Shown here piece after piece: positions 1 to 7,911 of a DNA stretch of 14,814 nucleotides (position 1 is its first letter; the number at the start of each line of letters is the position of its first letter). Made by a program: the position numbers and the translations under genes. The stretch is taken from positions 1 to 14,814 of the forward strand of contig CAKUHX010000021.1 in the NCBI GenBank assembly GCA_934659475.1. The letters are read 5' to 3'. The DNA is from an uncultured Oscillospiraceae bacterium. Its GTDB lineage: Bacteria; Bacillota; Clostridia; Oscillospirales; Oscillospiraceae. The notes below the pieces were generated by a model. That model ran no database searches and was not told the origin of the DNA. It was given only the letters and a program-made list of their open reading frames with translations.

Positions 1-725
1 GTACGTTTCCCGTCTACCTCCCCCAGCACGCGCGTGTGTTGAATGGCAATGGTCTGATCTTCAAAGTCCACACAGTCCCATCGCAACCCTAATACCTCAC
101 TGCGGCGCAATCCATAAAATACTGACAATATCACCGGCACAAACATCCACTGCCCACACAGCTTGTCTATCAACTGGTTCACTTCATTAACAGAGTAATG
201 GGCCGGCAAATACTTTTGTTTCTGCGGCCGGTCTGCGATCTCGGCCACATTGCGGTCTACCAGGTCCAGCCGGACAGCATCTTTCAGCGCCTTATGGATA
301 TTGGCATGGTGATGAATGGCGGTGTTAGGCGATACTCCTTGTTCTTGCAAGTAGGCATAGTACTCTTCCAGGTCTATGGCACGCAGACCACGCAAAGGAA
401 TACCCCGCTCCCGAAAATACGGGCAAATACTGTTTTCGATCACATATTTATAATTGCGGTAAGTGGTAGGGGAAACCTTGCCTTTCATCCTGGCAAGCCA
501 TTGCAGCATATAGTCTGCGAAAAGAGGGCCGGAAGGGCCTGGCTTACCATAAATGTCCGTATACTGCTGTCTGGCCTGCAGGAGCATCTCCTCGGCGCGC
601 CGTTTATTGCCCTGGACGGTTAGATGCGTCGCGATCCACTTAGGGGCCCGTTTTCCTGTCTCGTCATGCAGATTCAAAATGATGTACCAGTTCCCTTTCT
701 TCTGCTGTAAATGCCCAGACACCAT
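1..725 (-). CDS. Tyrosine recombinase/integrase, N-terminal part (runs off the left edge)
   Basis: Open for 241 codons from an ATG at 725 to the window edge, so the C-terminal half of the catalytic domain is not visible. Residues 1-60 form a small basic, beta-rich N-terminal domain like the arm-binding domain of Tn916/phage-type integrases. Residues ~68-165 look like the core-binding SAM-like domain (FADYMLQWLARM, then TTYRNYKYVIENSICPYF). The catalytic domain begins at ~175 and includes the first catalytic Arg in YGLRRSEVLGLRW (R207). The start is supported by AAAGGAGA eight bases upstream. Codon use is less GC-biased than in the chromosomal genes to the right, which fits a mobile element. 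It reads away from the tRNA-like fragment at ~854-921, as expected for an integrase at the end of an integrated element. The family call is firm; the element type (prophage or ICE) cannot be decided here. Confidence 0.93.
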   Translation of the reverse strand, partial: MVSGHLQQKKGNWYIILNLHDETGKRAPKWIATHLTVQGNKRRAEEMLLQARQQYTDIYGKPGPSGPLFADYMLQWLARMKGKVSPTTYRNYKYVIENSICPYFRERGIPLRGLRAIDLEEYYAYLQEQGVSPNTAIHHHANIHKALKDAVRLDLVDRNVAEIADRPQKQKYLPAHYSVNEVNQLIDKLCGQWMFVPVILSVFYGLRRSEVLGLRWDCVDFEDQTIAIQHTRVLGEVDGKR

Positions 726-853
726 GATGGCACTCTCCTTTCTTTGCATCCGTTTTATTTCTCTGCGCCAGAATTATTTCTGTTTGACTGACTGCCTACC
801 GTGCTGTAAAATACCGCCACAACCACACCCTGCGCGGTCGCTTTTTTCGGAAC

Positions 854-921
854 GTTAAACGCACCGGACTCAAAATCCGACGCGAGCGTTACCATATGGG
901 TTCGAATCCCACCACCGATAC
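854..921 (+). repeat. 3' fragment of a tRNA-Leu(CAA)-like gene, probable attachment site
   Basis: The anticodon arm is clear: CGGA, loop CTCAAAA (anticodon CAA), TCCG. A long variable region follows, then a T arm with loop TTCGAAT between ATGGG and CCCAC, and an acceptor 3' strand CACCGAT plus A. There is no matching 5' acceptor strand (ATCGGTG expected). The D-arm-like bases upstream (CGGAACGTTAAACGC) are imperfect, and the outermost T-stem and anticodon-stem pairs are mismatched. This is what integration into a tRNA 3' end leaves on one side: a 3' duplicate, with the intact tRNA at the other end of the element (left of this window). An intact, functional tRNA is unlikely. The exact core boundaries are not known. 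Confidence 0.6.
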
Positions 922-926
922 AAAGT

Positions 927-973
927 GAAGAGGCTCTGTTTTTCGTACGTTTTTCGAGAAGCAGAGTCTCTTC
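927..973. terminator. Long hairpin just after the tRNA-like fragment
   Basis: Bases 927-945 pair with 955-973 in a 19-bp stem that includes a few G-T wobbles (GAAGAGGCTCTG against CAGAGTCTCTTC at the base); the loop is 946-954. No clean T-run follows on the + strand, so it is either a weak tRNA terminator inherited from the target locus or a structural end of the element. Confidence 0.5.
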
Positions 974-1187
974 CATGTTCAAAGTATCGATGAACCGACT
1001 TTAATGATATGGAATCTTGCTGGTTTGACGAAAAATAAAGGCCTATTTCGGAAAAGTTATGCTATTTTTCCGTTGAAACTTCCGATTTCGGAAAACTTGA
1101 TTTTTTTATTGAGCAGTTACGCCTTACTTCAAATAGCTTGTCCTGTAAAAGTGTCCTATTGGAACCATGACGGGTGCTGGAACCATA
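974..1187. other. AT-rich non-coding stretch with short repeats
   Basis: No credible gene was found. It is clearly more AT-rich than the chromosomal genes to the right. It holds two near-identical 14-mers (ATTTCGGAAAAGTT at 1045-1058, ATTTCGGAAAACTT at 1085-1098), an inverted repeat CGGAAAA/TTTTCCG at 1049-1055 and 1066-1072, and a direct repeat GGAACCAT at 1161-1168 and 1179-1186. It lies between the attachment-site-like fragment and the broken ATPase gene and may be debris from an earlier insertion. Confidence 0.4.
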
Positions 1188-1538
1188 TTATTTTCGTCTC
1201 CGCAAAGCCTTGCAAATACTGACTTTTTTCGTGCGGTGTCCTAATGGTGCTGTGCCATGGGGCGCCGTGCCGTCGGCCACAGCCACCCCCAAGCCTGGCA
1301 ATACCACCGCATCCAGGGAATCGGGGTCGCCGGAGCAGTGGATATACTCCGTCTCCTGTCCCAGCTCCTCCGCCCGGGCGGCCACCCGGCGCATGAGCGT
1401 GGACTTGCCGCAGCCCGGCCCGCCCTTCAGAATGTAGATCCGCCGGGCCTGGACCGGGTCGATCATCTGGTCGTAAAGGGAATAAAAACCATCCGGGGAG
1501 TTGGCCCCCAGAAAATACCGAATATCAGCAGTCGCCAT
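1188..1538 (-). pseudogene. Truncated P-loop ATPase (PRK06851-like), N-terminal remnant
   Basis: The start is the ATG at 1538, preceded by GGAGG with a 7-nt spacer. Residues 1-94 resemble the N-terminus of a clostridial two-domain P-loop ATPase family of roughly 360 residues (I recall it as PRK06851). Walker A is GGPGCGKST at residues 39-47, followed by EYIHCSGDPDSLDAVV and a conserved-looking DGTAPH. Immediately after that (about 1257) family resemblance stops; 22 unrelated residues (GTAPLGHRTKKV...) lead to a stop at 1188. About three quarters of the protein is missing, so it is almost certainly non-functional. The break lies close to the attachment-site-like fragment, so loss by insertion/deletion at an integration hotspot is the likely cause. 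The family name is from memory. Confidence 0.7.
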
Positions 1539-1633
1539 ATTGGACCCTCCGTACTTCAAACTGTACACCAGACTATGACGGCGGAGAGCTCTGAGTGCGG
1601 AGGGCGGCAAAAAGATCTCAGCTGGCGCAGGCA

Positions 1634-1672
1634 AAAAAGCACCCCCGGCGCTCTGCGCCGGGGGTGCTTTTT
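1634..1672. terminator. Strong bidirectional terminator after the opp operon
   Basis: A perfect stem GCACCCCCGGCGC (1639-1651) / GCGCCGGGGGTGC (1655-1667) with a 3-nt loop is flanked by A5-6 and T5, so it ends transcription in both directions. It lies 36 bp past the stop of the binding-protein gene and closes the minus-strand operon. Confidence 0.93.
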
Positions 1673-1707
1673 ACTTCTGTTGACTGCCGATTCAACGCGG
1701 CTGCCGG

Positions 1708-3510
1708 TCAGGGCAGGATCTCCTCGTTGATGTTCCAGCAGACGTAGTAGGTGCCGATCTGGCCGGCCACGACGAACTCAGTGGGATACTCGACCTTCAG
1801 GTTGGCGATCTCATTGGTGGGCACGTCGTCGATCAGCTGCCAGGAGCCGTTCTCGAAGTTGGTGAGCATGTTGTTGGCGTCGTCAGACAGGTAGAACTTG
1901 ATCTCGTTCATGGTGACCTGGTCGGCGTCCACATAGTGCTCGTTCTTGGTCAGGGTGATCACGCTGTTGTGGTCCCAGCCGGTGATGGTGTAGGGGCCGT
2001 TGCAGACGTAGGTGGAGGGGTCGGTGGCCCAGCCCTCGTCGGCGACCACGTCCTCACGGACGGGGAAGTAGGCGGGGAAGGCCAGCAGCTCGTCCCAGTA
2101 GGCCACGGTGTTGGCCAGGGTGACCTCCAGGGTCTTTTCGTCCAGAGCCTTCACAGCCAGGTCGTCCTTGTTCTCGGTGCCGTAGCCCTGAACGACCTCG
2201 TACATATAGCCGTAGTCGGCGCCCAGCTCGGCGGAGGCGGCGCGCTTCCAGGCGAACTCGAAGTCGCCGGCGGTGACGGGCTTGCCGTCGGACCAGGACA
2301 GGCCGTCCCGCAGGGTGTAGGTGTAGGTCACGGTGCCGTCGTCATTCATGACGCCCTCCACCAGCTCGGTGGCGGCATCGGGGGCCAGGATCAGCTTGCC
2401 GGAGGCATCCTGCTCCCACTTGGCCAGGCCGGAGAACAGGTGGGCGGTCATGGTGGCGCCGTCCACGGAGGAGTTCAGAGCGGGGTCGATGGTGTCGGGC
2501 TCAGAGGCCAGGCAGACGGAGATGGTGTCGCCTTTGCCGTCCACGGTGGAGTACATGAAGTACTTGTAGCCCAGGGGGTTGGAGAAGTAGCCCTGAACGG
2601 AGTCGTCCAGCATGTAGATGTCGGTGTAGAAGTACAGGGGCACGATGCAGCCGGTGGACATGAGCATATCCTCGGCGATGTGCATCATGGCGTAGCGGTT
2701 CTCGTTGTCGGTGCAGCCCTTGATGTCGGAGATCAGCACGTCATAGGTCTCGGCCCAGGTGCCGTTCTCCACCTTGGTGTCATAGCCATAGGGGGTCAGG
2801 TCCAGGCTGTAGATGGCCAGATCCTTGTGGGCGCCCTTGCCGAACTGAACGTCGTTGTTGCCGGACTTGGTGACCCACATATCCAGGAAGCAGATGGGGT
2901 CGTTGTAGTCGGCCAGCCAGCCGTTGCGGGCGATGGAGAAGTTGCCCTCCTTACGGGTGTTCAGGAAGGTGTTCCACTCCTGGTTCTCCAGCTGCATCTC
3001 GATACCCACGGAAGCCAGAGCGGCCTGCAGGTACTCGCCGATGGCCTTGTGGGCCTCGGAGGTGTTGTACAGATAGGTCAGGGTGGGGAAGTTGGTGAAC
3101 TTGCCGGTGGACTCATCGTAGGCGTAGTACTTTCTCAGCGTCTCGATGGCCTGGGTGAAGTTGTCCTCATAGGCATCGGCGGCCACATTGTAGTAGCCGG
3201 CATAGCCCTCGTTGTGGCCGGCGGTCTCATAGAACTGAGTGCCGTCGGGGTTGGTCATGCCCATGGCCACGAAGGAGGAGGCGGGCACCTGGCCGGCCTG
3301 ACCGATCTTCTCGACGATGTAGTTGCGGTCGAACAGCAGGGAGATGGCGTTGCGGATCTCAGCCCGGGCGGCCTCCTTCTCCTCGGGGGTAGAAGGGGTC
3401 ACGATGGTGGGGGTGGAGGAGGAGCCGGAGGGAGTGGGTTCCTTCTTGCCGCAGGAGGCCAGCGTGAATACCATAGCAGCCGCCAGCGCAAGAGACAAAA
3501 GCTTCTTCAT
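1708..3510 (-). CDS. Oligopeptide ABC transporter substrate-binding lipoprotein, apparently circularly permuted
   Basis: 600 residues, a normal length for the OppA/DppA (SBP_bac_5) family, which captures peptides outside the membrane. A lipoprotein signal peptide (lipobox LASC, Cys20) and a Ser/Thr/Pro linker (24-41) come first. The order is then reversed from the family norm. Residues 42-~325 match the usual C-terminal half: AEIRNAISLLFDRNYI, then GWLADYNDPICFLDMW, then the usual terminal piece IVPLYFYTDIY...GYKYFMY. Residues ~326-600 match the usual N-terminal half: ISVCLASEPDTIDPAL at the mature start, YTLRDGLSWSDGKPVTAGDF, and GTYYVCWNINEEILP just before the stop. Every block is present once, intact and in frame. 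The start at 3510 is set by AAAGGAT and the signal peptide; an ATG at 3519 is too close to it. It is the last gene of the operon, 61 bp after the second ATPase. The family is certain; the permutation rests on my recollection of domain order. Confidence 0.92.
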   Translation of the reverse strand: MKKLLSLALAAAMVFTLASCGKKEPTPSGSSSTPTIVTPSTPEEKEAARAEIRNAISLLFDRNYIVEKIGQAGQVPASSFVAMGMTNPDGTQFYETAGHNEGYAGYYNVAADAYEDNFTQAIETLRKYYAYDESTGKFTNFPTLTYLYNTSEAHKAIGEYLQAALASVGIEMQLENQEWNTFLNTRKEGNFSIARNGWLADYNDPICFLDMWVTKSGNNDVQFGKGAHKDLAIYSLDLTPYGYDTKVENGTWAETYDVLISDIKGCTDNENRYAMMHIAEDMLMSTGCIVPLYFYTDIYMLDDSVQGYFSNPLGYKYFMYSTVDGKGDTISVCLASEPDTIDPALNSSVDGATMTAHLFSGLAKWEQDASGKLILAPDAATELVEGVMNDDGTVTYTYTLRDGLSWSDGKPVTAGDFEFAWKRAASAELGADYGYMYEVVQGYGTENKDDLAVKALDEKTLEVTLANTVAYWDELLAFPAYFPVREDVVADEGWATDPSTYVCNGPYTITGWDHNSVITLTKNEHYVDADQVTMNEIKFYLSDDANNMLTNFENGSWQLIDDVPTNEIANLKVEYPTEFVVAGQIGTYYVCWNINEEILP

Positions 3511-3544
3511 TGGATTCATCCTTTCATTCTTGATTATTTTCAAA

Positions 3545-3559
3545 ACGCGCACCGCGCGT
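3545..3559 (-). promoter_or_regulatory. Small intercistronic hairpin between the second ATPase and the binding protein
   Basis: ACGCGC/GCGCGT with a 3-nt loop, followed on the minus strand by TTTT. It could partly terminate transcription or protect an mRNA end, separating expression of the binding protein from the ATPases. The stem is short, so this is tentative. Confidence 0.4.
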
Positions 3560-3571
3560 AATGAACCGCGT

Positions 3572-4557
<986 letters not shown>

Positions 4558-4561
<4 letters not shown>

Positions 4562-5583
4562 TTGGCCTCTCCCCCTTTCCCGTCGTCAGCCAGCAGGGTC
4601 ACGGAACCCTCCTCCACGCCCTCCTTCACGTTCATCCAGCAGGAGGCGAAGTGGGCATCGTTGATGATCATGCGGTCGGCCCGCTGGGTCAGACAGATCT
4701 TCATGGCGTTGTCGCACCGGGGCGCGAAGGGGCAGCCCTTGGGCATGTTCAGCAGGTCGATGGGCGTGCCGGTGATGGGCTGGAGCTTCTTGCCCGCCGT
4801 AGCCGCGGTGGGGATAGAGCGCATCAGGCCCTTGGTGTACTCATGCTTGGGGTTATAGAAGATTTCGTCGGCGGTGCCCTGCTCGCAGATGGAGCCGGCG
4901 TACATCACCACCACCTCATCGCACATCTGGGCCACAACGCCCAGGTCGTGGGTGATCATGATGATGGCCATGCCCAGCTCCTCCTGAAGGGACTTCATCA
5001 ACTCCAGGATCTGGGCCTGAATGGTCACGTCCAGGGCGGTGGTGGGCTCGTCCGCGATAAGGATGTCAGGCTCGCAGGCCAGAGCCATGGCGATCATCAC
5101 CCGCTGGCGCATACCGCCGGAAAACTCGAAGGGGTACTGCTTCATGCGCTTTTCCGGCTCGTTCACGTTCACCAGGCGCAGCATCTCCACCGCGCGGTCC
5201 CACGCCTGCTGCTTGTTCCGGTCGGTGTGCAGCAGGATGGCCTCCATCAGCTGCCGGCCGATGGTGTAGGTGGGGTTCAGGGAGGTCATGGGATCCTGGA
5301 AGATGATGGACACCCGGTTGCCCCGGACGGTCTTCATCACCTTTTCGCCGGAATTGACTAGCTCCTGCCCGTCCAGCTTGATGGAGCCGGACACGATCTT
5401 TCCCGTAGGGGCCAGGATCTGCATAATGGAGTAGGCGGTGACGGACTTGCCGGAGCCGGACTCGCCCACGATGCCCAGCACCTTGCCCCGCTCCAGATCA
5501 AAGGACACGCCGTTGACTGCCTTCACCTCGCCCGCGTCGGTAAAAAAGGAGGTGTGCAGGTCTCTAACTTCCAAAAGTGCCAT
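4558..5583 (-). CDS. oppD: Oligopeptide ABC transporter ATP-binding protein (OppD/DppD type)
   Basis: 341 residues; partner ATPase of the downstream OppF-like protein. Walker A GESGSGKS is at 40-47, Q-loop Gln at 96 (FQDPMTSLNP), signature SGGMRQ at 155-160, Walker B ILIADE at 174-179 and switch His at 212. The C-terminal oligo_HPY-type region carries GCPFAPRC and two further Cys, like the cysteine set reported to bind a 4Fe-4S cluster in some DppD proteins; I infer that only by resemblance. The start has AGGAGG ten bases upstream. It lies 15 bp after oppC and overlaps oppF by 4 bp. Confidence 0.93.
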
Positions 5584-5598
5584 TTGTTCCGTCCCTCC

Positions 5599-6657
5599 TT
5601 AACTGTTCAGCTTGGGGTCAAAGGCATCGCGCAGGCCGTCGCCGAACAGATTCAGCGACAGCACGATCAGGGAGATCACGATGGCCGGGATGACCAGACG
5701 GTAGGGGTAGGAGGTGATGCCGTTCAGGGCGTCGGAGGCCAGAGAGCCCAGCGAGGGCATGGGTGCGTTCACGCCCAGCCCCAGGAAGGACAGGTAGCTC
5801 TCGGTAAAGATGGCGTTGGGGATCTGAAGGGCGGTGGAGATGACCACCACGCTGATGCAGTTGGGCAGCAGGTGCTTGGTGATGACCCAGCTGCCCTTGG
5901 CCCCAGCGGCCTTGGCGGCCAGAACGTACTCCTGCTCCCGCAGGGACAGGATCTGGCCGCGGATCAGCCGGGACATGGACACCCAATACAGCAGGGCGAA
6001 CACGATGAACAGGCTGATGATATTGCTGCCGATCTTGGCCAGCACCGTGCCTTCGATGGCCTTGCCCAGCACCACCTTCAGCACGGAGGACAGCAGGATG
6101 ACCATCAGCATGTCGGGCAGGGAATATATGATGTCCACGATGCGCATGATGATCAGGTCCACCTTACCGCCGCAGTAGCCCGCGATAGAGCCCACTGTCA
6201 TGCCGATGATCAGCACGATGATGCTGGCGAAGAAGCCCACGGCCAGGGAGATGCGGGTGCCGTAGACAATGCGGATGAAGTAGTCCCGGCCGGCGGAGTC
6301 GGTGCCGAAGATGTGGGGGAAGACCTTCTCCCCGGCGTCGATCTTCTTCTGCTCGGTCTCGCCGTATTCAAAGGGGGCCAGATTGTTGTAAGAGGCGTCC
6401 ACCGGCTTTCCGGGGCGCACGCCCAGCTGCTGGCTGTAGGAGTAGGGCCAGAAAATGGGCAGGAGGATGGAGGTCAGGGTGATGATGAGCACGATGAAGA
6501 AGGAGACCGTGGCCACCTTGTTCCTGCGCAGGCGCTTCACGCCGTCCTTGAAGAAGGTGGAGGCGGGGCGCATCTGCACCATATACTCTTTTTCGCTCTC
6601 TGTAGCGGGGATAAAAGCATCCATGTCCACATGGAGGCTGAACGGTTTTTTCAGCAT
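5599..6657 (-). CDS. oppC: Oligopeptide ABC transporter permease (OppC/DppC type)
   Basis: 352 residues. A ~45-residue cytosolic N-terminal tail precedes the first membrane segment (VATVSFFIVLIITLTSILLPI), then a large extracytoplasmic loop with the family's FGTDSAGRDYFIRI motif. Five further membrane segments follow, with the cytoplasmic coupling EAA-like loop AAGAKGSWVITKHLLPN, which contacts the ATPases. It ends with the typical FGDGLRDAFDPKLN tail. The long soluble N-terminus is common in OppC. It forms the membrane channel with the permease encoded just upstream (15 bp apart); a GGAGG site supports the start. Confidence 0.93.
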   Translation of the reverse strand: MLKKPFSLHVDMDAFIPATESEKEYMVQMRPASTFFKDGVKRLRRNKVATVSFFIVLIITLTSILLPIFWPYSYSQQLGVRPGKPVDASYNNLAPFEYGETEQKKIDAGEKVFPHIFGTDSAGRDYFIRIVYGTRISLAVGFFASIIVLIIGMTVGSIAGYCGGKVDLIIMRIVDIIYSLPDMLMVILLSSVLKVVLGKAIEGTVLAKIGSNIISLFIVFALLYWVSMSRLIRGQILSLREQEYVLAAKAAGAKGSWVITKHLLPNCISVVVISTALQIPNAIFTESYLSFLGLGVNAPMPSLGSLASDALNGITSYPYRLVIPAIVISLIVLSLNLFGDGLRDAFDPKLNS

Positions 6658-6672
6658 TTCCCTGCGCCCTCC

Positions 6673-7602
6673 TTATTCCAGCGTGATCCGGGGATCGACA
6701 GCCTTATACAGGATGTCGCTGACCAGGTTCATGACAACGATCAGGGTGGCCAGCACGATGGTGGTGCCCATGATCAGGGGGTAGTCCCGGTTGGTGATGC
6801 TGTTGACGAACGCCCGGCCGATGCCCGGCACGGCAAAGATCTGCTCCACCACCAGAGAGCCGGTGACGATATAGGCCAGCATGGGGCCGAAGTAGGTGAT
6901 CACGGGGATCAGGGAGTTCTTCAGCGCGTGGCCGAAGATGATGTGCATCCCATCCACGCCCTTGGCCCGGGCGGTGCGGATATAGTCCTGCCCCAGCACG
7001 TCCAGCATGGAGGACCGCGTCAGGCGGGTGATATATGCCATGGGATACAGGGCCAGGGTGATGACCGGCAGCACCAGTCCCCCGGCCTCTGCCCCGTTGG
7101 CGGGGAAGATGGACAGCTTGACCGAGAAGGCCACCAGCAGCAGCGACCCCATAATAAAGGAGGGCATGGACACAAAGGCGGTGGTGATGACCATGATGAT
7201 CTTATCCACCGGGCGGTTCCGCCGCAGAGCGGCCACGGATCCCAGCACGATGCCCACGATACCGGCGCAGAAGGCGGCGATCAGGCCCAGCTTCACCGAG
7301 GTCCTCATGCCGTCATAGATCACGTCGGCCACCATGCGCCCCCTCTGCTTCAGGGAGGGACCGAAGTCCAACTTGGTCACCACGTCCCGCAGATAGGTGA
7401 AATACTGCTCCGTCACGGGCTTGTCCAGACCGTACTTGGCCTCCAGCGCGGCCTGCGCCGTCTCTGAGATGGCCTTTTCGCTCATAAACGGCCCGCCGGG
7501 CACGATACGCATGACGAAGAAGGTGATGGTAATGACCACCCATACCGTGACGATCGCCAGAACGATCCGCTTTAAGATGTACATCAGCGTCTTAGAGTTC
7601 AT
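6673..7602 (-). CDS. oppB: Oligopeptide ABC transporter permease (OppB/DppB type)
   Basis: 309 residues from the ATG at 7602, chosen because AAGGAT lies nine bases upstream and the protein then opens with the standard MYILKRIVLAIVTVWVVITI membrane segment. An in-frame ATG at 7713 would add 37 residues with no resemblance to the family and would run through the leader hairpins. The family landmarks are all present: PGGPF after segment 1, the EAA-like loop GVDGMHIIFGHALKNSLIPV, AVPGIGR and NRDYPLIMGT, and the ending YKAVDPRI. It has about six membrane segments. First gene of the operon, ~200 nt from the predicted transcription start. Confidence 0.94.
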   Translation of the reverse strand: MNSKTLMYILKRIVLAIVTVWVVITITFFVMRIVPGGPFMSEKAISETAQAALEAKYGLDKPVTEQYFTYLRDVVTKLDFGPSLKQRGRMVADVIYDGMRTSVKLGLIAAFCAGIVGIVLGSVAALRRNRPVDKIIMVITTAFVSMPSFIMGSLLLVAFSVKLSIFPANGAEAGGLVLPVITLALYPMAYITRLTRSSMLDVLGQDYIRTARAKGVDGMHIIFGHALKNSLIPVITYFGPMLAYIVTGSLVVEQIFAVPGIGRAFVNSITNRDYPLIMGTTIVLATLIVVMNLVSDILYKAVDPRITLE

Positions 7603-7685
7603 TCTGTTTTCATCCTTCTTTTCTTTTTCTTCCGCCCCCGCGTTCCCGGGATAGCCGCAGCGGCAAAAGCCCCGGCGACAGTATA

Positions 7686-7717
7686 TGCTTTGTCTTTTCA
7701 GGGGAAAAGACAAAGCA
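7686..7717 (-). promoter_or_regulatory. Perfect 14-bp hairpin in the opp leader
   Basis: TGCTTTGTCTTTTC (7686-7699) pairs exactly with GAAAAGACAAAGCA (7704-7717) across a 4-nt loop. No U-run follows on the minus strand, so it is not an ordinary terminator. An mRNA-stabilising structure, a protein site or an attenuator arm are all possible. Confidence 0.75.
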
Positions 7718-7734
7718 CAAGAGGCGCCTCTTGT
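7717..7734. promoter_or_regulatory. Perfect 18-bp palindrome, candidate operator, in the opp leader
   Basis: ACAAGAGGC/GCCTCTTGT is a gapless self-complementary 18-mer directly abutting the hairpin at 7686-7717. Having no loop, it fits a dimeric repressor site better than an RNA hairpin. It lies ~75-90 bp downstream of the predicted start point, consistent with a roadblock operator. No regulator gene is nearby. Confidence 0.55.
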
Positions 7735-7812
7735 CTGCTGTCCGTCCGGGCACGCACGCCGCGCAGGGCTGTTTGTGCGCCATACAAGGACAACATTTGA
7801 TAGGTATTGTTT

Positions 7813-7841
7813 ATCATACCAGAAATGTCCCTTCAGCGCAA
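7813..7841 (-). promoter_or_regulatory. Sigma-A-type promoter of the opp operon
   Basis: On the minus strand: TTGCGC (-35, 7836-7841), a 17-bp spacer, then TATGAT (-10, 7813-7818) with an extended TG element (TGGTATGAT). Transcription would start near 7806. The -10 is overlapped by an inverted repeat GGTAT-N8-ATACC (7803-7820), a possible repressor site. Confidence 0.7.
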
Positions 7842-7911
7842 CAAAGAAAGTGGAAAAAGTTTGCCAAGTTTTTCATCCTTTCAGCACATCCCTCGAAATG
7901 CCCAAACCATT

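Larger units (their letters stand above)
7603..7911 (-). other. Leader and intergenic region of the opp operon
   Basis: No gene was found. Read on the minus strand it holds the promoter, an ~200-nt untranslated leader with two adjacent perfect palindromes, and a purine-rich segment (AAGAAAAAGAAAAGAAGGAT) that ends in the oppB ribosome site. The sequence downstream of the YkvI-like gene (7842-7911) shows no convincing terminator. Confidence 0.6.

Noticed and set aside
755..982. 75-residue minus-strand ORF containing GGGIRTHMVTLASDFESGAF
   Set aside because: This is the antisense translation of the tRNA-Leu-like fragment, a well-known spurious protein pattern; it has no ribosome site.
1936..3561. 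541-residue + strand ORF rich in Gly, Val and His
   Set aside because: It lies antisense to the binding-protein gene; the composition is that of a GC-rich shadow frame and it has no recognisable domain.
5554..7467. 637-residue + strand ORF
   Set aside because: Antisense shadow of oppC and oppB, dominated by His, Gln, Gly and Asp, as expected from reverse-frame GC-rich coding sequence.
7704..7734. CodY box in the opp leader
   Set aside because: The TTTTC...GAAAA symmetry resembles a CodY motif, but the arms are 4 bp apart rather than 1 and belong to a longer exact hairpin.
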